Assembly (NCBI GenBank): GCA_041918155.1
Contig: JAYRWH010000091.1
Coordinates: 72,685 to 136,684 of the forward strand
Source of the DNA: UBA668 sp041918155
Lineage (GTDB): Bacteria; Actinomycetota; Acidimicrobiia; Acidimicrobiales; Ilumatobacteraceae
DNA length: 64,000 bases
Reading direction: 5' to 3'
A program made the translations under genes and the position numbers. A model generated the notes under the pieces. That model was not told the origin of the DNA and ran no database searches. It saw only the letters and a program-made list of their open reading frames with translations. The first letter of the stretch is position 1, and each line of letters starts with the position of its first letter. Of the stretch, positions 34,281 to 43,620 are shown one piece after another.

Positions 34281-36029
34281 ATGGCGATCAACGAAGAGGA
34301 TCTGGAGCGACTGAAGTCGTCCTTGGTGCTCTCCGATGTCGTGCAGCAGTACGTCGCCTTGCGCCGGGTGGGGCGCAACTGGGTGGGCCTGTGCCCGTTC
34401 CACGCCGAACGCAGCGGCTCGTTCAATGTGCGCGACGAGACCGGCCGCTACAAGTGCTTCGGCTGCGACGCCAGCGGTGACGTGTTCAAGTTCGTGCAGG
34501 AGATCGAACACGTCGACTTCGTCGCTGCCGTGGAGAGTTTGGCCGCCAAGGCCGGGATCGAGCTGCGTTATACGACTGGTGAGGGCGGCGATCGGGTGCG
34601 TGCCCGGCGGCGCATGCTCGTGGAGGCCGTCGGTAAAGCCGTCGAGTGGTACCACGACCGGCTGCTTGCTTCGCCCGATGCGCGCGAAGCCCGCGACTAC
34701 CTGCGCAAGCGCGGGCTGGCCGGCGACGTGGCGCGCACGTTCAAACTCGGCTTCGCGCCGGACGACTGGGATTCGTTGTGCCGGGCGCTCGGCGTGCCCG
34801 CCGACGTGCTGCGCGACACCGGCCTCGGCTTCACCAACAAGGCCGGGCGCATGCAGGATTCGTTCCGGGCCCGGGTGATGTTCCCGATCCTCACCGAGAA
34901 CGGCGAGCCGGTGGCCTTCGGCGGGCGCATCCTGCCCGGCAGCACCGACCCGGCGAAGTACAAGAACTCCTCCGAGACGGCGATTTACGCCAAGTCGAAG
35001 ACGCTCTACGGGCTGAACTGGGCGAAGAGCGACATCGTCACGAGTGACCAAGTGGTCGTGTGCGAGGGCTATACCGACGTCATCGGCTTCCACCGCTCGG
35101 GCGTACGCACGGCGGTCGCCACCTGTGGCACTGCGCTGACCGAAGACCATGTGCGGCTGCTGAAGCGCTATGCCAGCAAGGTGGTGCTCGCGTTCGACGC
35201 CGATGCCGCCGGGCAGGGAGCGGCGCAGCGGTTCTACGAGTGGGAGGAACGCCACCAAGTGCGCGTCAGCGTCGCCCAGTTCCCCAAGGGCAAGGATCCC
35301 GGCGACCTCAGCGTCAGCGACCCTGACGCCCTGCGTGACGCGGTCGATCATGCCCTGCCGTTCCTCGGGTTCCGCCTCAACCGGGTGCTCAATAGCCGCA
35401 AGCTGCAGTCGCCCGAGGATCGGGCGCAGGTGGCCAGCGAGGCGATGACCGTGGTGAACGAGCACCCCAACATGGAGGTGCGCAAGCTCTACGCGGCGCA
35501 GGTGGCCACACACGTCGGAATTCCGCCGGCCGACCTCGTAGCGCTCGCCGAACGCAAGGCCAAGGCGCCCACGGTGCGGGTGGCTCCCGTACGCCGAGTC
35601 GGGTCGGCGGAGAACGCCGAGTTCGTCGCCATCGCGATGCTGCTGCAGCGTTGGGACGACATCGCCCCGTGGCTCGTGGAGGATCTCTTCGCCAGCGATG
35701 TCGCCCGTCGCGCGTTCCTCGCGGTGGCCGAGGCGGGGCCCAACATCGAGAAGGCACTCGAACTCGCCGATCCCGAGGCGCGCGAGCTCATCGAGCGCGC
35801 GTCGGTGGTCGACATCGACGCCGAGCCGGTGATCGAGGCCCGCAATCTCATCGCCGCGGCCACTCGCCGGCGGCTCTCCAAGGGTGCCGCGCCCGACGAT
35901 CCCGAGCAGTTGCGCGCTGCACGTGACGCGCGTCTCGCTCTGGAGGAGATCGAGAATCCCGATCGAGCCGATGCAGCCGCGGAGGCATTGCTAGGGTGGC
36001 TACAAGGGGCAGGAGAGGGAGGCGAGTGA
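34281..36029 (+). CDS. dnaG: DNA primase
   Basis: A 582-residue primase. The CHC2 zinc finger is Cys38, His41, Cys59 and Cys62 (LCPFHAERSGSF...YKCFGCDASG). The TOPRIM core has VVCEGYTDVIG with Glu262 and LAFDADAAGQGAAQ; the C-terminal part should bind DnaB. The ATG at 34281 was preferred over one at 34269 because TATGGT (34268-34273) is 7 bases ahead of it and the family begins AINEEDL. Its TGA overlaps the rpoD GTG, giving the classic dnaG-rpoD macromolecular-synthesis pair without rpsU. Confidence 0.96.
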   Translation: MAINEEDLERLKSSLVLSDVVQQYVALRRVGRNWVGLCPFHAERSGSFNVRDETGRYKCFGCDASGDVFKFVQEIEHVDFVAAVESLAAKAGIELRYTTGEGGDRVRARRRMLVEAVGKAVEWYHDRLLASPDAREARDYLRKRGLAGDVARTFKLGFAPDDWDSLCRALGVPADVLRDTGLGFTNKAGRMQDSFRARVMFPILTENGEPVAFGGRILPGSTDPAKYKNSSETAIYAKSKTLYGLNWAKSDIVTSDQVVVCEGYTDVIGFHRSGVRTAVATCGTALTEDHVRLLKRYASKVVLAFDADAAGQGAAQRFYEWEERHQVRVSVAQFPKGKDPGDLSVSDPDALRDAVDHALPFLGFRLNRVLNSRKLQSPEDRAQVASEAMTVVNEHPNMEVRKLYAAQVATHVGIPPADLVALAERKAKAPTVRVAPVRRVGSAENAEFVAIAMLLQRWDDIAPWLVEDLFASDVARRAFLAVAEAGPNIEKALELADPEARELIERASVVDIDAEPVIEARNLIAAATRRRLSKGAAPDDPEQLRAARDARLALEEIENPDRADAAAEALLGWLQGAGEGGE

Positions 36030-37312
36030 GCAACTTCACGTTCGACGCGACTGCTGTGCCGACGCCCTACGCCGGGGTCGATGCGGGCGAGTGGCACGCG
36101 ATGATCGGACGCGGCGCTGCCGCGGGCGTGTTGCACGCGGAGTCGGTCGCTCATGTGCTGCGCAAGGTCGAACTGACGGGTGACGTGCTCGTCGAGGTGC
36201 AACAGATCCTGGCCGGCCTCGGCATCGCGATCGACGAAGGCATCGACGACATCTCCGACGAAACGCCGCCGACCGGCGTCGAACGCGCCGGTTCCGTGGA
36301 AGACACCGAAGGTCTGCTCGCCCGCCGTCGCCGCCGTCGCTCGGAGCGGATGAACGCCGATCGCAGCGATGTCGGCAGCACCAATGACACGGTGCGCATG
36401 TATCTCAAGGAGATCGGGCGCGTCGACCTACTCACCGTCGACGACGAGCGCCGCCTGGCCCAGGCGATCGACGAGGGCAACCAGGCTGCTGCCCGGCTCG
36501 ACGGTCTGCACGAGGCCGTGCGCGCGGGCAAGGACGTCGACCCGGCGGAGCAGCGCCGCATGTTGCGAACGGTGTCGGCCGGCCAGCGGGCCAAGAGCGA
36601 ACTGATCCAGGCCAACCTGCGCCTCGTGGTGAGCATCGCCAAGCGCTACAGCGGTCGCGGTATGCAGTTCCTCGACCTCATCCAGGAGGGCAACCTCGGA
36701 TTGATGAGGGCGGTCGACAAGTTCGACCACACGAAGGGCTTCAAGTTCTCCACGTACGCGACGTGGTGGATCCGCCAGGCGATCACACGCAGCATCGCCG
36801 ACCAAGCGCGCACGATCCGGATCCCCGTGCACATGGTGGAGAGCATGAACCGGGTGCTGCGCATGCAGCGCCAGATGCACCAGGAACTCGAACGCGAGCC
36901 CACCCTCGACGAGCTCGCCGACCGCTGTGCGATGACCCCCGATCGGGTGCGAGAGATTCTGCGCATCAGCCAAGACCCGCTGTCGCTCGATTCGCCGGTG
37001 GGCGAGGAGGACGACAGCAATCTGGCCGATTTCATCGAAGACCTCTCCGCGGATGCCCCGGCCGATATGGCCACCAAGCGAATGCTCACCCAGGCGGTCG
37101 AGGAAGCGCTCGGCGAGTTGACCGACCGCGAGCAGGAGATCGTGCGGATGCGCTTCGGCCTCGACGACGGACAGGCACGCACGCTGGAGGATGTCGGCAA
37201 GGAGTTCGGGGTCACCCGCGAGCGCATCCGCCAGATCGAGGCCAAGACCTTGGCGAAGCTGCGCCACCCGATGCGCAGCCAGCGTCTGAAGGAGTTTTTG
37301 GAGGAGGAGTAA
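36026..37312 (+). CDS. rpoD: Primary RNA polymerase sigma factor (sigma-70, RpoD/SigA)
   Basis: A 428-residue group 1 sigma factor. Region 1.2 (DTVRMYLKEIGRVDLLT), region 2 with KGFKFSTYATWWIRQAITRS, region 3 and region 4.2 (LEDVGKEFGVTRERIRQIEA) are complete. The first 120 residues, a divergent region 1.1, end in the basic run RRRRRRSER. The GTG start overlaps the dnaG stop and follows a purine-rich AGGAGAGGGAGG site. It directs housekeeping transcription. A tRNA-Asn gene follows 31 bases after the stop. Confidence 0.95.
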   Translation: MSNFTFDATAVPTPYAGVDAGEWHAMIGRGAAAGVLHAESVAHVLRKVELTGDVLVEVQQILAGLGIAIDEGIDDISDETPPTGVERAGSVEDTEGLLARRRRRRSERMNADRSDVGSTNDTVRMYLKEIGRVDLLTVDDERRLAQAIDEGNQAAARLDGLHEAVRAGKDVDPAEQRRMLRTVSAGQRAKSELIQANLRLVVSIAKRYSGRGMQFLDLIQEGNLGLMRAVDKFDHTKGFKFSTYATWWIRQAITRSIADQARTIRIPVHMVESMNRVLRMQRQMHQELEREPTLDELADRCAMTPDRVREILRISQDPLSLDSPVGEEDDSNLADFIEDLSADAPADMATKRMLTQAVEEALGELTDREQEIVRMRFGLDDGQARTLEDVGKEFGVTRERIRQIEAKTLAKLRHPMRSQRLKEFLEEE

Positions 37313-37326
37313 CCGGCCGCGGTTGC

Positions 37327-37332
37327 TATCCT
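37327..37332 (+). promoter_or_regulatory. -10 element of tRNA-Asn
   Basis: TATCCT ends 11 bases before the mature tRNA 5' end, giving the tRNA its own promoter just after the rpoD stop. Confidence 0.5.
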
Positions 37333-37343
37333 CTTTTCGCCCT

Positions 37344-37416
37344 TCCGAGATAGCTCAGTTGGCAGAGCAGCTGACTGTTAATCAGCGGGTCGCAGGTTCG
37401 AGCCCTGCTCTCGGAG
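37344..37416 (+). tRNA. tRNA-Asn (anticodon GTT)
   Basis: A 73-base cloverleaf: TCCGAGA/TCTCGGA acceptor stem, GCTGA/TCAGC anticodon stem around CTGTTAA (anticodon 37377-37379), GCAGG-TTCGAGC-CCTGC T arm and discriminator G. CCA is not encoded. A terminator hairpin follows 5 bases later. Confidence 0.97.
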
Positions 37417-37421
37417 CACTC

Positions 37422-37450
37422 CACACGGTCCGCCGTCGGCGGGCCGTGTG
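37422..37450 (+). terminator. Rho-independent terminator after tRNA-Asn
   Basis: CACACGG-T-CCGCC pairs with GGCGG-G-CCGTGTG (13 pairs including one T-G), loop GTC, followed by TCCGTTTT. It ends tRNA-Asn and stands before the 3' end of the convergent acyltransferase gene. Confidence 0.85.
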
Positions 37451-37465
37451 TCCGTTTTCGGGTCG

Positions 37466-39604
37466 TCAGGCGGCAGCCAGCAGGCGGCCGATCGCAGCCC
37501 GCAGAGCGGGCGTCAGCAGGCGGGCACCGGCCGGCGTGAAGTGGTTGTCGTCGCGGTACAGCACGTCGCGGCCGCTCACCACCGGGCACGCCTTGAGGTC
37601 GCACAGGATCGAGTACGGATCGATCGCGGCCGTCAGCGGTACCCCGGCGAGCGCTGCGTTCTCGGCGGCGAGCGCTGCCGCGCGGTACGGGTCGAGTTCG
37701 CTGCGCGGCGCGGCGCACGAATCCGGGGTGCCGCTGGCCAGGCAGTCACTCGGCCAGCCGTGCAGTTCCGGCGACGAGTGCACGAGCACGAACGGCACGC
37801 CGGCCACGGAGAGGTCGCTGGCCAGCGAGTGGATGCCCTCGCGCCAGAGTGCGGATGCTCCGGGCACGTCGTTCACCGGGTGGTCGGCGGTGCCGATCAC
37901 TGATTCGCCGGTGTTCACGCTCTGGGCGATGGAGTCGCCGGGGAAGTAGTAGTCGCTACGCGCGGTCCAGATCACGGCGGCGATCTCCGCGCGATGATCG
38001 ACGAGTTGGACCTGCACGTCGCGGGCCCACGCCCCACACCCGCCGTAGAGGTTGCCGTCGATCCACACCTCGGCGCCCACGACGGGGCACTGCGGCTGGC
38101 CGACGACGATCAGGCCGAGGCCCTCCTCCTTGGCCACTTGGGCGACCGCCATGCCGATGCCGCTGGCGTGCGAATCGCCGATCACGAACAGGTAGCGCTC
38201 GCCCGGGATCGCCACGCACGCCGGGTTGAACGGGTCGTGGAACATGATGTTGATGCACGGCCAATCGACGTTGGTGCGGCTCTCGGCGAGAAGATGCAGA
38301 CCGAGCGCACTGTGCCAGTCGAACGCGGCCTCAGTGGTTGTCGCTGAGGTCGCGTCTGGCCCGGTGTTGGCCGACCCGGTTTCGGTGGGCCTGGTGTCAA
38401 TGGACGCGATGACATCGGCGGCGGGACGTTGCAGCGGCACGTCGTCAGCGGTGCGGGCGACGATGGTGGTGGCGCCGATGAGCGTCAGGCTGGCGGAGAG
38501 ACCGACCGCGAGGGTGTGCCGGTGCGCCCACTCGCGCATCGAAGTGCGGTGGGTGAAGTGGGTCTCGAGGAAGCGCCAGTTCGCCGCCGCCAGGCCGAGC
38601 ACCGCGAGGCACACCAACAGCTCGAGCCACAGACGATGCTCGCCGACCAGCACGCGGGTGAACACGATCGCCGGCCAGTGGAACAGGTACCACGAGTACG
38701 ACCACAGGCCGATGAGCACGAGCGGCCGCCAGGCGAGCACGGCTTGCACGCCCCCTCGGGCCGGCGCCGTGAGCGCCAGGACGAGCGCCGCCGTGGCGAG
38801 TACCGGGGCCAAGGCGCGGGGTGCGGGGAAGCCTGTGTCAGCCGAGAGAAGGACGGCGCTGGCGACGATGCCCACGAGGCCCGCCCAGCCGGCAGCGGCG
38901 CGTAGCGCGGCCGGTACCCGCTGGGCGTGACGAACGAGCAGGACCATCGCGGCTCCGGTGGCGAGCTCCCACATGCGCGAGTGGGGCAGGTAGAACGCGG
39001 CGGACGGCGAGCCGTTGGACAGGATCCACGACACCACGAACGAGGTGATGGCCGCGACGGAGATCCAGAACGCGAGTGCCGTGCGCCCGCCGAGCCGCAG
39101 AGTGGCCAGCACGGTGACCGGCCATACGAGGTAGAACTGCTCCTCCACGCCGAGCGACCAGGTGTGCAGCAACGGCTGGTTGACTGCCCGGTTGGCGAAG
39201 TAGCCGCCGCTGAGATCCCAGAAGAAGAAGTTGCTGATCGAAGCGGCGGCGGCGCGGGCGCTGTGCATGAGCTCGCGCCACTCCCACGGCGCCTGCAGGG
39301 AGTAGCCGACGCTGGCCGTGACTGCGATCGTGAGCAGCAAGGACGGCAGGATGCGGCGGAAGCGGCGCGCCCAGAACGCGGGCAGGCTGATCGTTCCTGT
39401 GCGCTCGTGTTCGTTGACGAGCAGGCGGGTGATGAGGAAGCCGGAGATGACGAAGAACACGTCGACACCGGTGAAACCGCCCCCGAACCCCGGAACGCGT
39501 GCATGAAACAGTACGACGGCGATGATGGCGAGGGCACGGAGGCCGTCGATCTCCGATTGGCGGGACCCCGGCTCCGACACGGCCTGGATCATACGTGGCC
39601 GCAT
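37466..39604 (-). CDS. OafA/OafB-type acyltransferase with SGNH domain
   Basis: A 712-residue protein. The N-terminal half is an acyltransferase-3 membrane domain (about ten segments, starting SEIDGLRALAIIAVVLFHA and FTGVDVFFVISGFLI). The C-terminal half is a periplasmic SGNH hydrolase-like domain: FVIGDSHASGIGMAV near residue 480 and DDNHFTPAGARLL near the end hold the Ser, Asp and His. Such proteins O-acetylate polysaccharide, peptidoglycan or glycolipid. The start at 39604 has GTGGGG upstream; an ATG four codons later is also possible. Divergent from the GT-C gene. Confidence 0.9.
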   Translation of the reverse strand: MRPRMIQAVSEPGSRQSEIDGLRALAIIAVVLFHARVPGFGGGFTGVDVFFVISGFLITRLLVNEHERTGTISLPAFWARRFRRILPSLLLTIAVTASVGYSLQAPWEWRELMHSARAAAASISNFFFWDLSGGYFANRAVNQPLLHTWSLGVEEQFYLVWPVTVLATLRLGGRTALAFWISVAAITSFVVSWILSNGSPSAAFYLPHSRMWELATGAAMVLLVRHAQRVPAALRAAAGWAGLVGIVASAVLLSADTGFPAPRALAPVLATAALVLALTAPARGGVQAVLAWRPLVLIGLWSYSWYLFHWPAIVFTRVLVGEHRLWLELLVCLAVLGLAAANWRFLETHFTHRTSMREWAHRHTLAVGLSASLTLIGATTIVARTADDVPLQRPAADVIASIDTRPTETGSANTGPDATSATTTEAAFDWHSALGLHLLAESRTNVDWPCINIMFHDPFNPACVAIPGERYLFVIGDSHASGIGMAVAQVAKEEGLGLIVVGQPQCPVVGAEVWIDGNLYGGCGAWARDVQVQLVDHRAEIAAVIWTARSDYYFPGDSIAQSVNTGESVIGTADHPVNDVPGASALWREGIHSLASDLSVAGVPFVLVHSSPELHGWPSDCLASGTPDSCAAPRSELDPYRAAALAAENAALAGVPLTAAIDPYSILCDLKACPVVSGRDVLYRDDNHFTPAGARLLTPALRAAIGRLLAAA

Positions 39605-39662
39605 CGCTGCCCCACCGGCGGTGCGTCGGTGCCGCCGCGAGATCGATGGGTACAATCGCCCG

Positions 39663-41300
39663 GTGCGCACGACAGTCGAGCGGATCCGCGTCGTGGTCGG
39701 CGCCGTCGCGGTGCTCGTCTCCGCGGTGCTCGTGTGGTCGCTCACCTGGGCCGATTCGACCGGCAGACGGCGCTATGTGCTGTTCGACGACGCGATGATC
39801 TCGATGTCGTACTCGCGCACCCTCGTGCGCGGTGGCGGACTCGTATGGTTCGAGGGCGCCCCGAAGGTGCAGGGCATCACCAACCCGGGCTGGACGCTAC
39901 TGATGGCCCCGATCAACGTGCTCACGTCATCGGTGACGATTGCCTCGCTCCTCGTGTCGCTCCTCGGGGTTGCCGTGCTCGTCGGGATCGGGCTGCTCGC
40001 GGTGCAGTTGACCGACGGCACCGGCGATCGCACTCGCCTCGTCGCCGGTCTCGTGGTCGTCACCCACTTCCCGCTCGTCTATTGGACCGTACGCGGCATG
40101 GAGGTTGGCGCGATCGCTCTGCTCGCCCTGCTGCTCGTGTGGTTGATGGTGGGCGGCGAGTGGACACGCCGACGCGAGATCGCGGTCGCGTTGGTGATCG
40201 CGCTCGGCGTCGTGGTGCGCTTCGACTTCGTGCTCGTCGGCCTCGTGGCGGCCGCCGTGATCGCGCTGCACGAAGGCGGCCGTCCGGGGCGGCGCGCGCT
40301 CGTACCGTTCGGTGCGACCTCGGTGGCGGCAGTCGTCGTGATGGTGTCGCAGAAGGCGTACTACGGCGCGTGGATGCCGAACACGTTCAGGCTGAAAATG
40401 TCCGGTGGCCCGCTCAGCGAACGGATTGCCGCTGGGGTCGATTCACTGCTGCGGCATCCGCATAGCGCGCTGATGGCCGGCCTCGCGGTCGCGATCGCCG
40501 GGCGCTCGCATCGCCGCGCGCAACTGCTGGCGGCGATCGCCCTCACGCTGAATGCCTACAGCGTGTGGGTTGGCGGTGATTCGTGGGAATTCGTGTCGAA
40601 CCGCTACCACGCTGTTGCGGTTCCACTGGCGGCGATCGCGTTGCTCATCGCACTCGACGGCCGGTGGGCGGCGAACCGGATGGCCGCCGTGCTCGTGGGG
40701 GCCTGGTGTGCGGTTGCCCAGTTGCGGCTCAACCTGCCCGACCGGCTTGTGCCCGACAACGCCAACGTGGCCGTGGCGGTAGTGGTCGTTGCGGCGGTCG
40801 TGGTGTTCGCGGTGCGCTGCGGCCCGGTGATGTTCGGGGTTGTGGCGCTCCTGACGCTCAGCAGCAGCGGCTGGGCGCTCGACGTGGGCCGCGGCAGGGT
40901 GTTCGACCACGATGTCGACCAGGAGCGCTTCGAGCGGGCGCTGGTGTTGCGCGAGGTCACCGACGAGTCGGCCGTGATCGCCGTCGCCTCGGCGGGTACG
41001 ACGGTGTTCGTGGCCGACCGCCCGGCCATCGACATGCTCGGCAAGTCCGACGAGCGGATCGCCGCCGAACCGCGGCGCGTGCCCTTCTTCCCAGGCCACG
41101 ACAAGTGGGATCTGCAGATCAGCATCGTCGAAGCCCGGCCCGACGTGGTGGTGGATCTCGTCGGCGATCCCGCGCAGGCCGAGTCCTTGTTGGCTGCCAA
41201 TGGCTACGAGCACGTGTGCCTCAGTGGTCACCCGGATGTGCCGTTGTGGGTGCGCAGCGACACCACGACGGTCGATCTGGAGCTGCTCGCGCCGTGCTGA
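39663..41300 (+). CDS. GT-C membrane glycosyltransferase (AftB/ArnT-like)
   Basis: A 545-residue polytopic protein with about ten membrane segments in the first 430 residues and a soluble C-terminal domain (about 430-545). The first loop has FDDAMISMSYSRTLVRGGG (Asp42-Asp43) and VQGITNPGWTLLMAP, the DD-type catalytic loop of lipid-linked GT-C enzymes such as the arabinosyltransferase AftB. It probably moves a sugar from a polyprenyl carrier onto cell-envelope polymer. TACAAT (39651-39656) is 6 bases before the GTG start. It ends 24 bases before tRNA-Met. Confidence 0.82.
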   Translation: MRTTVERIRVVVGAVAVLVSAVLVWSLTWADSTGRRRYVLFDDAMISMSYSRTLVRGGGLVWFEGAPKVQGITNPGWTLLMAPINVLTSSVTIASLLVSLLGVAVLVGIGLLAVQLTDGTGDRTRLVAGLVVVTHFPLVYWTVRGMEVGAIALLALLLVWLMVGGEWTRRREIAVALVIALGVVVRFDFVLVGLVAAAVIALHEGGRPGRRALVPFGATSVAAVVVMVSQKAYYGAWMPNTFRLKMSGGPLSERIAAGVDSLLRHPHSALMAGLAVAIAGRSHRRAQLLAAIALTLNAYSVWVGGDSWEFVSNRYHAVAVPLAAIALLIALDGRWAANRMAAVLVGAWCAVAQLRLNLPDRLVPDNANVAVAVVVVAAVVVFAVRCGPVMFGVVALLTLSSSGWALDVGRGRVFDHDVDQERFERALVLREVTDESAVIAVASAGTTVFVADRPAIDMLGKSDERIAAEPRRVPFFPGHDKWDLQISIVEARPDVVVDLVGDPAQAESLLAANGYEHVCLSGHPDVPLWVRSDTTTVDLELLAPC

Positions 41301-41306
41301 CACGGG

Positions 41307-41312
41307 TAGCGT
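41307..41312 (+). promoter_or_regulatory. -10 element of tRNA-Met
   Basis: TAGCGT ends 12 bases before the mature tRNA, right after the stop codon of the glycosyltransferase gene. Confidence 0.45.
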
Positions 41313-41324
41313 TCCCGACAACCC

Positions 41325-41397
41325 GGGGTGGTAGCTCAGTGGTCAGAGCAGGGGACTCATAATCCCTCGGTCGTGGGTTCGATACCCACCCGCCCCA
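41325..41397 (+). tRNA. tRNA-Met (anticodon CAT)
   Basis: A 73-base cloverleaf: GGGGTGG/CCGCCCC acceptor stem, GGGGA/TCCCT-type anticodon stem around CTCATAA (anticodon 41358-41360), T arm TTCGATA and discriminator A. The paired first base and D arm fit elongator Met instead of the initiator; a lysidine-modified tRNA-Ile2 is possible but less likely. CCA not encoded. Confidence 0.93.
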
Positions 41398-41460
41398 CTT
41401 GTGGACGACGACGCCGAGTTTGCGTGACAGGGTGCGAAGAATACGTGCAACACTTCGCGC

Positions 41461-42099
41461 ATGACACACGACTACTTGCCATTGATGTGGGAGGAGTCAG
41501 CCGACATGGCGGCACTCCTCACCGAACTGTCGGATGACGACTGGAACCAACCGAGCCTTTGTGCGGGCTGGAACGTGAAGGCGGTCATCTCGCACATGCT
41601 GTTGGGGCACACCACACCGATGCCGAAGATGTTGGCGACCGTCGCCCGCTACCGCTTCAACATTCCCAAGGCCTCGGCCGACATGTCCGCGAAGTTTGCC
41701 GCCGAGCACTCGGGGGCCGAGCTGAGCGCCGGCTGGGCCGACGTGGTGCGCCTGCAGACGCGCAAGGGCATCTCCAAGGTGATCCCCGCCAAAGAGGGCT
41801 TCTTCGATCACCTCGTGCACCACCAGGACATGCGTCGTCCGCTCGGCCGCGCCCGCACGATTCCCGCGCACCGCCTTGTTGCCGCGCTCGATGCGATGCC
41901 CACTATCGGCAGCTTCGTCGGCGCCAAGGGCCGGGCCAAGGGGCTGCGCTGGACAGCAACCGACCTGGAGTGGACGTGGGGCGATGGGCCCGAGGTCACC
42001 GGCTCGGCCGAGGCGTTGATCCTCGCTGCGAGTGGCCGTGGAGTAGCGATCGACGAACTCAGCGGCGACGGTGTCGCCACCCTGCGCTCGCGCCTCTGA
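41461..42099 (+). CDS. Mycothiol-dependent maleylpyruvate isomerase family protein
   Basis: A 212-residue DinB-superfamily protein. The N-terminal four-helix part starts WEESADMAALLTELSDDDWN, with SLCAGWNVKAVISHMLLGH carrying the first metal histidine and FFDHLVHHQDMRRPLG carrying two more. These histidines bind the catalytic metal in mycothiol-using isomerases. The substrate is unlikely to be maleylpyruvate in every member, and none is evident here. With mshD in the same window, a mycothiol cofactor is plausible. Confidence 0.85.
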   Translation: MTHDYLPLMWEESADMAALLTELSDDDWNQPSLCAGWNVKAVISHMLLGHTTPMPKMLATVARYRFNIPKASADMSAKFAAEHSGAELSAGWADVVRLQTRKGISKVIPAKEGFFDHLVHHQDMRRPLGRARTIPAHRLVAALDAMPTIGSFVGAKGRAKGLRWTATDLEWTWGDGPEVTGSAEALILAASGRGVAIDELSGDGVATLRSRL

Positions 42100-42137
42100 T
42101 CACTCCGACGAGCGTTGCCCCCGTAGCATCGGGGGCC

Positions 42138-43571
42138 GTGCCTGACGACGCGGAACGAACCAGCACGATCCGCGGCGCCCTGCCGTGGGTTTCCGCCGGG
42201 GCGGCCGCCGTCCTCGCGCTGGCAGCAGTGTGGGGCGCGTGGATCACCGGTGGCGCTGGGGCACTCGTCGTCGGGCTGACAACAGGCGCTGCCGCGTCCG
42301 TCCTGTCGCTGCGACCGCCGCGCGTCATCCGCCGCTCCCGCGCCACTCGACGGGTTGCGTCACCGGTGCGGTTCGCCCGCTATCGCCGGACCCTGTGGGC
42401 CGTGTCGCGCAGCGTCGTCGCGGCATTCGTCGTGTGGAACGTCGCGTCGCTGACGGTGTACGTCACCCGGCACAACACGGCCGATCCGCTGCAGCAGCGA
42501 GTCGCGACGTGGGGCCGCGACCACGGCTACGGCCCCATCGTCGACTACCTCGAGGTGCATACCTACGACGAGCCACCGGCGGTGGCGCCCGCGGAGGATC
42601 TCACGCTCAACGGTGGAATCACCGCACCCCCCGCCACCTCCACCTCCGGCTCCGCGGTGCCTTCGCCGACCGTGGCGGACAGCACCGCCCCACCCACCAC
42701 CATCGACCCCGGCCCCCAGCCGCCGGCTCCGCTCACCACGCACTTCACGCCCGCCCTCACGGGTGAAGGGCAGTGGACGCTGATCGCCTCGGCGGGCGGC
42801 CACCCCGCGCTGTGGGCGACCAGCATCCGGCCGTACCCTCAGGCCGGTGGGGTGGTGGCCTCGATGGTGGTGATCGACCAGACCTACCTGCGCGCCGGTC
42901 TGTTCAACGGCGCCGACGAGCCCGGTGGGGAATGGGCGCGCGACGATCGCGTGCCGCCCGAGCTGTACGCCTCGCTGGTCGCGGCGATGAACGGCGGGTT
43001 CCGTTTCGAGCACATCGAGGGCGGCTATGTCACCGAGGGGCGCACCCTGAAGCCGCTGCGCGAGGGCGACGCCACCATCGCCATCGGCCGCGACGGCAAG
43101 ATGGTGATCGGGGCCCTCGGGCGCGATATCGACGACGACGGCTCGTGGCTCAGCCTGCGCCAGAACCTGATGCTGATGGTCGATGGTGGCGTCTCCACGG
43201 TGAACACACCGGCGACCGACGGTGTGTGGTGGGGGGCGGACTACGGCAGGGAGGTGTACGTGAACCGCTCGGCCGTGTGCGAGGTGGCCGACGGCCGTCT
43301 CGCGTACTTGATGGTCGGAAAGGTCGATGCCGCGCAGATGGCCGACTCGCTCGTCAACCTCGGGTGCGTGAAGGCGGTCCAGCTCGACATCAACGGCACC
43401 TGGCCGAACTTCTTCACCTTCGGTCACAATCCCGACGGATCGGTGAAGCCGCTGTTTCTCGACCGGCGGATGGGCAGCAACACATATCGCTACATCAGGG
43501 GCTCATCGAAGGAGTTCTTCGCGTTCTTTGATGCCACCCTCGCGCCCGCCGAGAGTGTGCTCGATGCCTGA
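42138..43571 (+). CDS. Membrane-anchored phosphodiester glycosidase (NAGPA/DUF2233) protein
   Basis: A 477-residue protein. Two hydrophobic segments near residues 13-55 and one near 90-110 anchor it; a Pro/Thr-rich linker (about 160-200) follows. The C-terminal domain matches phosphodiester glycosidases: AAMNGGFRFEHIEGGY, IGRDGKMVIGALGRD, LMVDGGVST and VKAVQLDINGTWPNFF. Such enzymes trim sugar-phosphate modifications from polysaccharide. TAGCAT (42124-42129), 8 bases before the GTG, supports the start. It may act on the polymer built by the neighbouring envelope genes. Confidence 0.87.
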   Translation: MPDDAERTSTIRGALPWVSAGAAAVLALAAVWGAWITGGAGALVVGLTTGAAASVLSLRPPRVIRRSRATRRVASPVRFARYRRTLWAVSRSVVAAFVVWNVASLTVYVTRHNTADPLQQRVATWGRDHGYGPIVDYLEVHTYDEPPAVAPAEDLTLNGGITAPPATSTSGSAVPSPTVADSTAPPTTIDPGPQPPAPLTTHFTPALTGEGQWTLIASAGGHPALWATSIRPYPQAGGVVASMVVIDQTYLRAGLFNGADEPGGEWARDDRVPPELYASLVAAMNGGFRFEHIEGGYVTEGRTLKPLREGDATIAIGRDGKMVIGALGRDIDDDGSWLSLRQNLMLMVDGGVSTVNTPATDGVWWGADYGREVYVNRSAVCEVADGRLAYLMVGKVDAAQMADSLVNLGCVKAVQLDINGTWPNFFTFGHNPDGSVKPLFLDRRMGSNTYRYIRGSSKEFFAFFDATLAPAESVLDA

Positions 43572-43620
43572 CATGGCAGAGTGGGCGCGGGATGCGTGCC
43601 CGCGACCGTGGAGGTCAGTG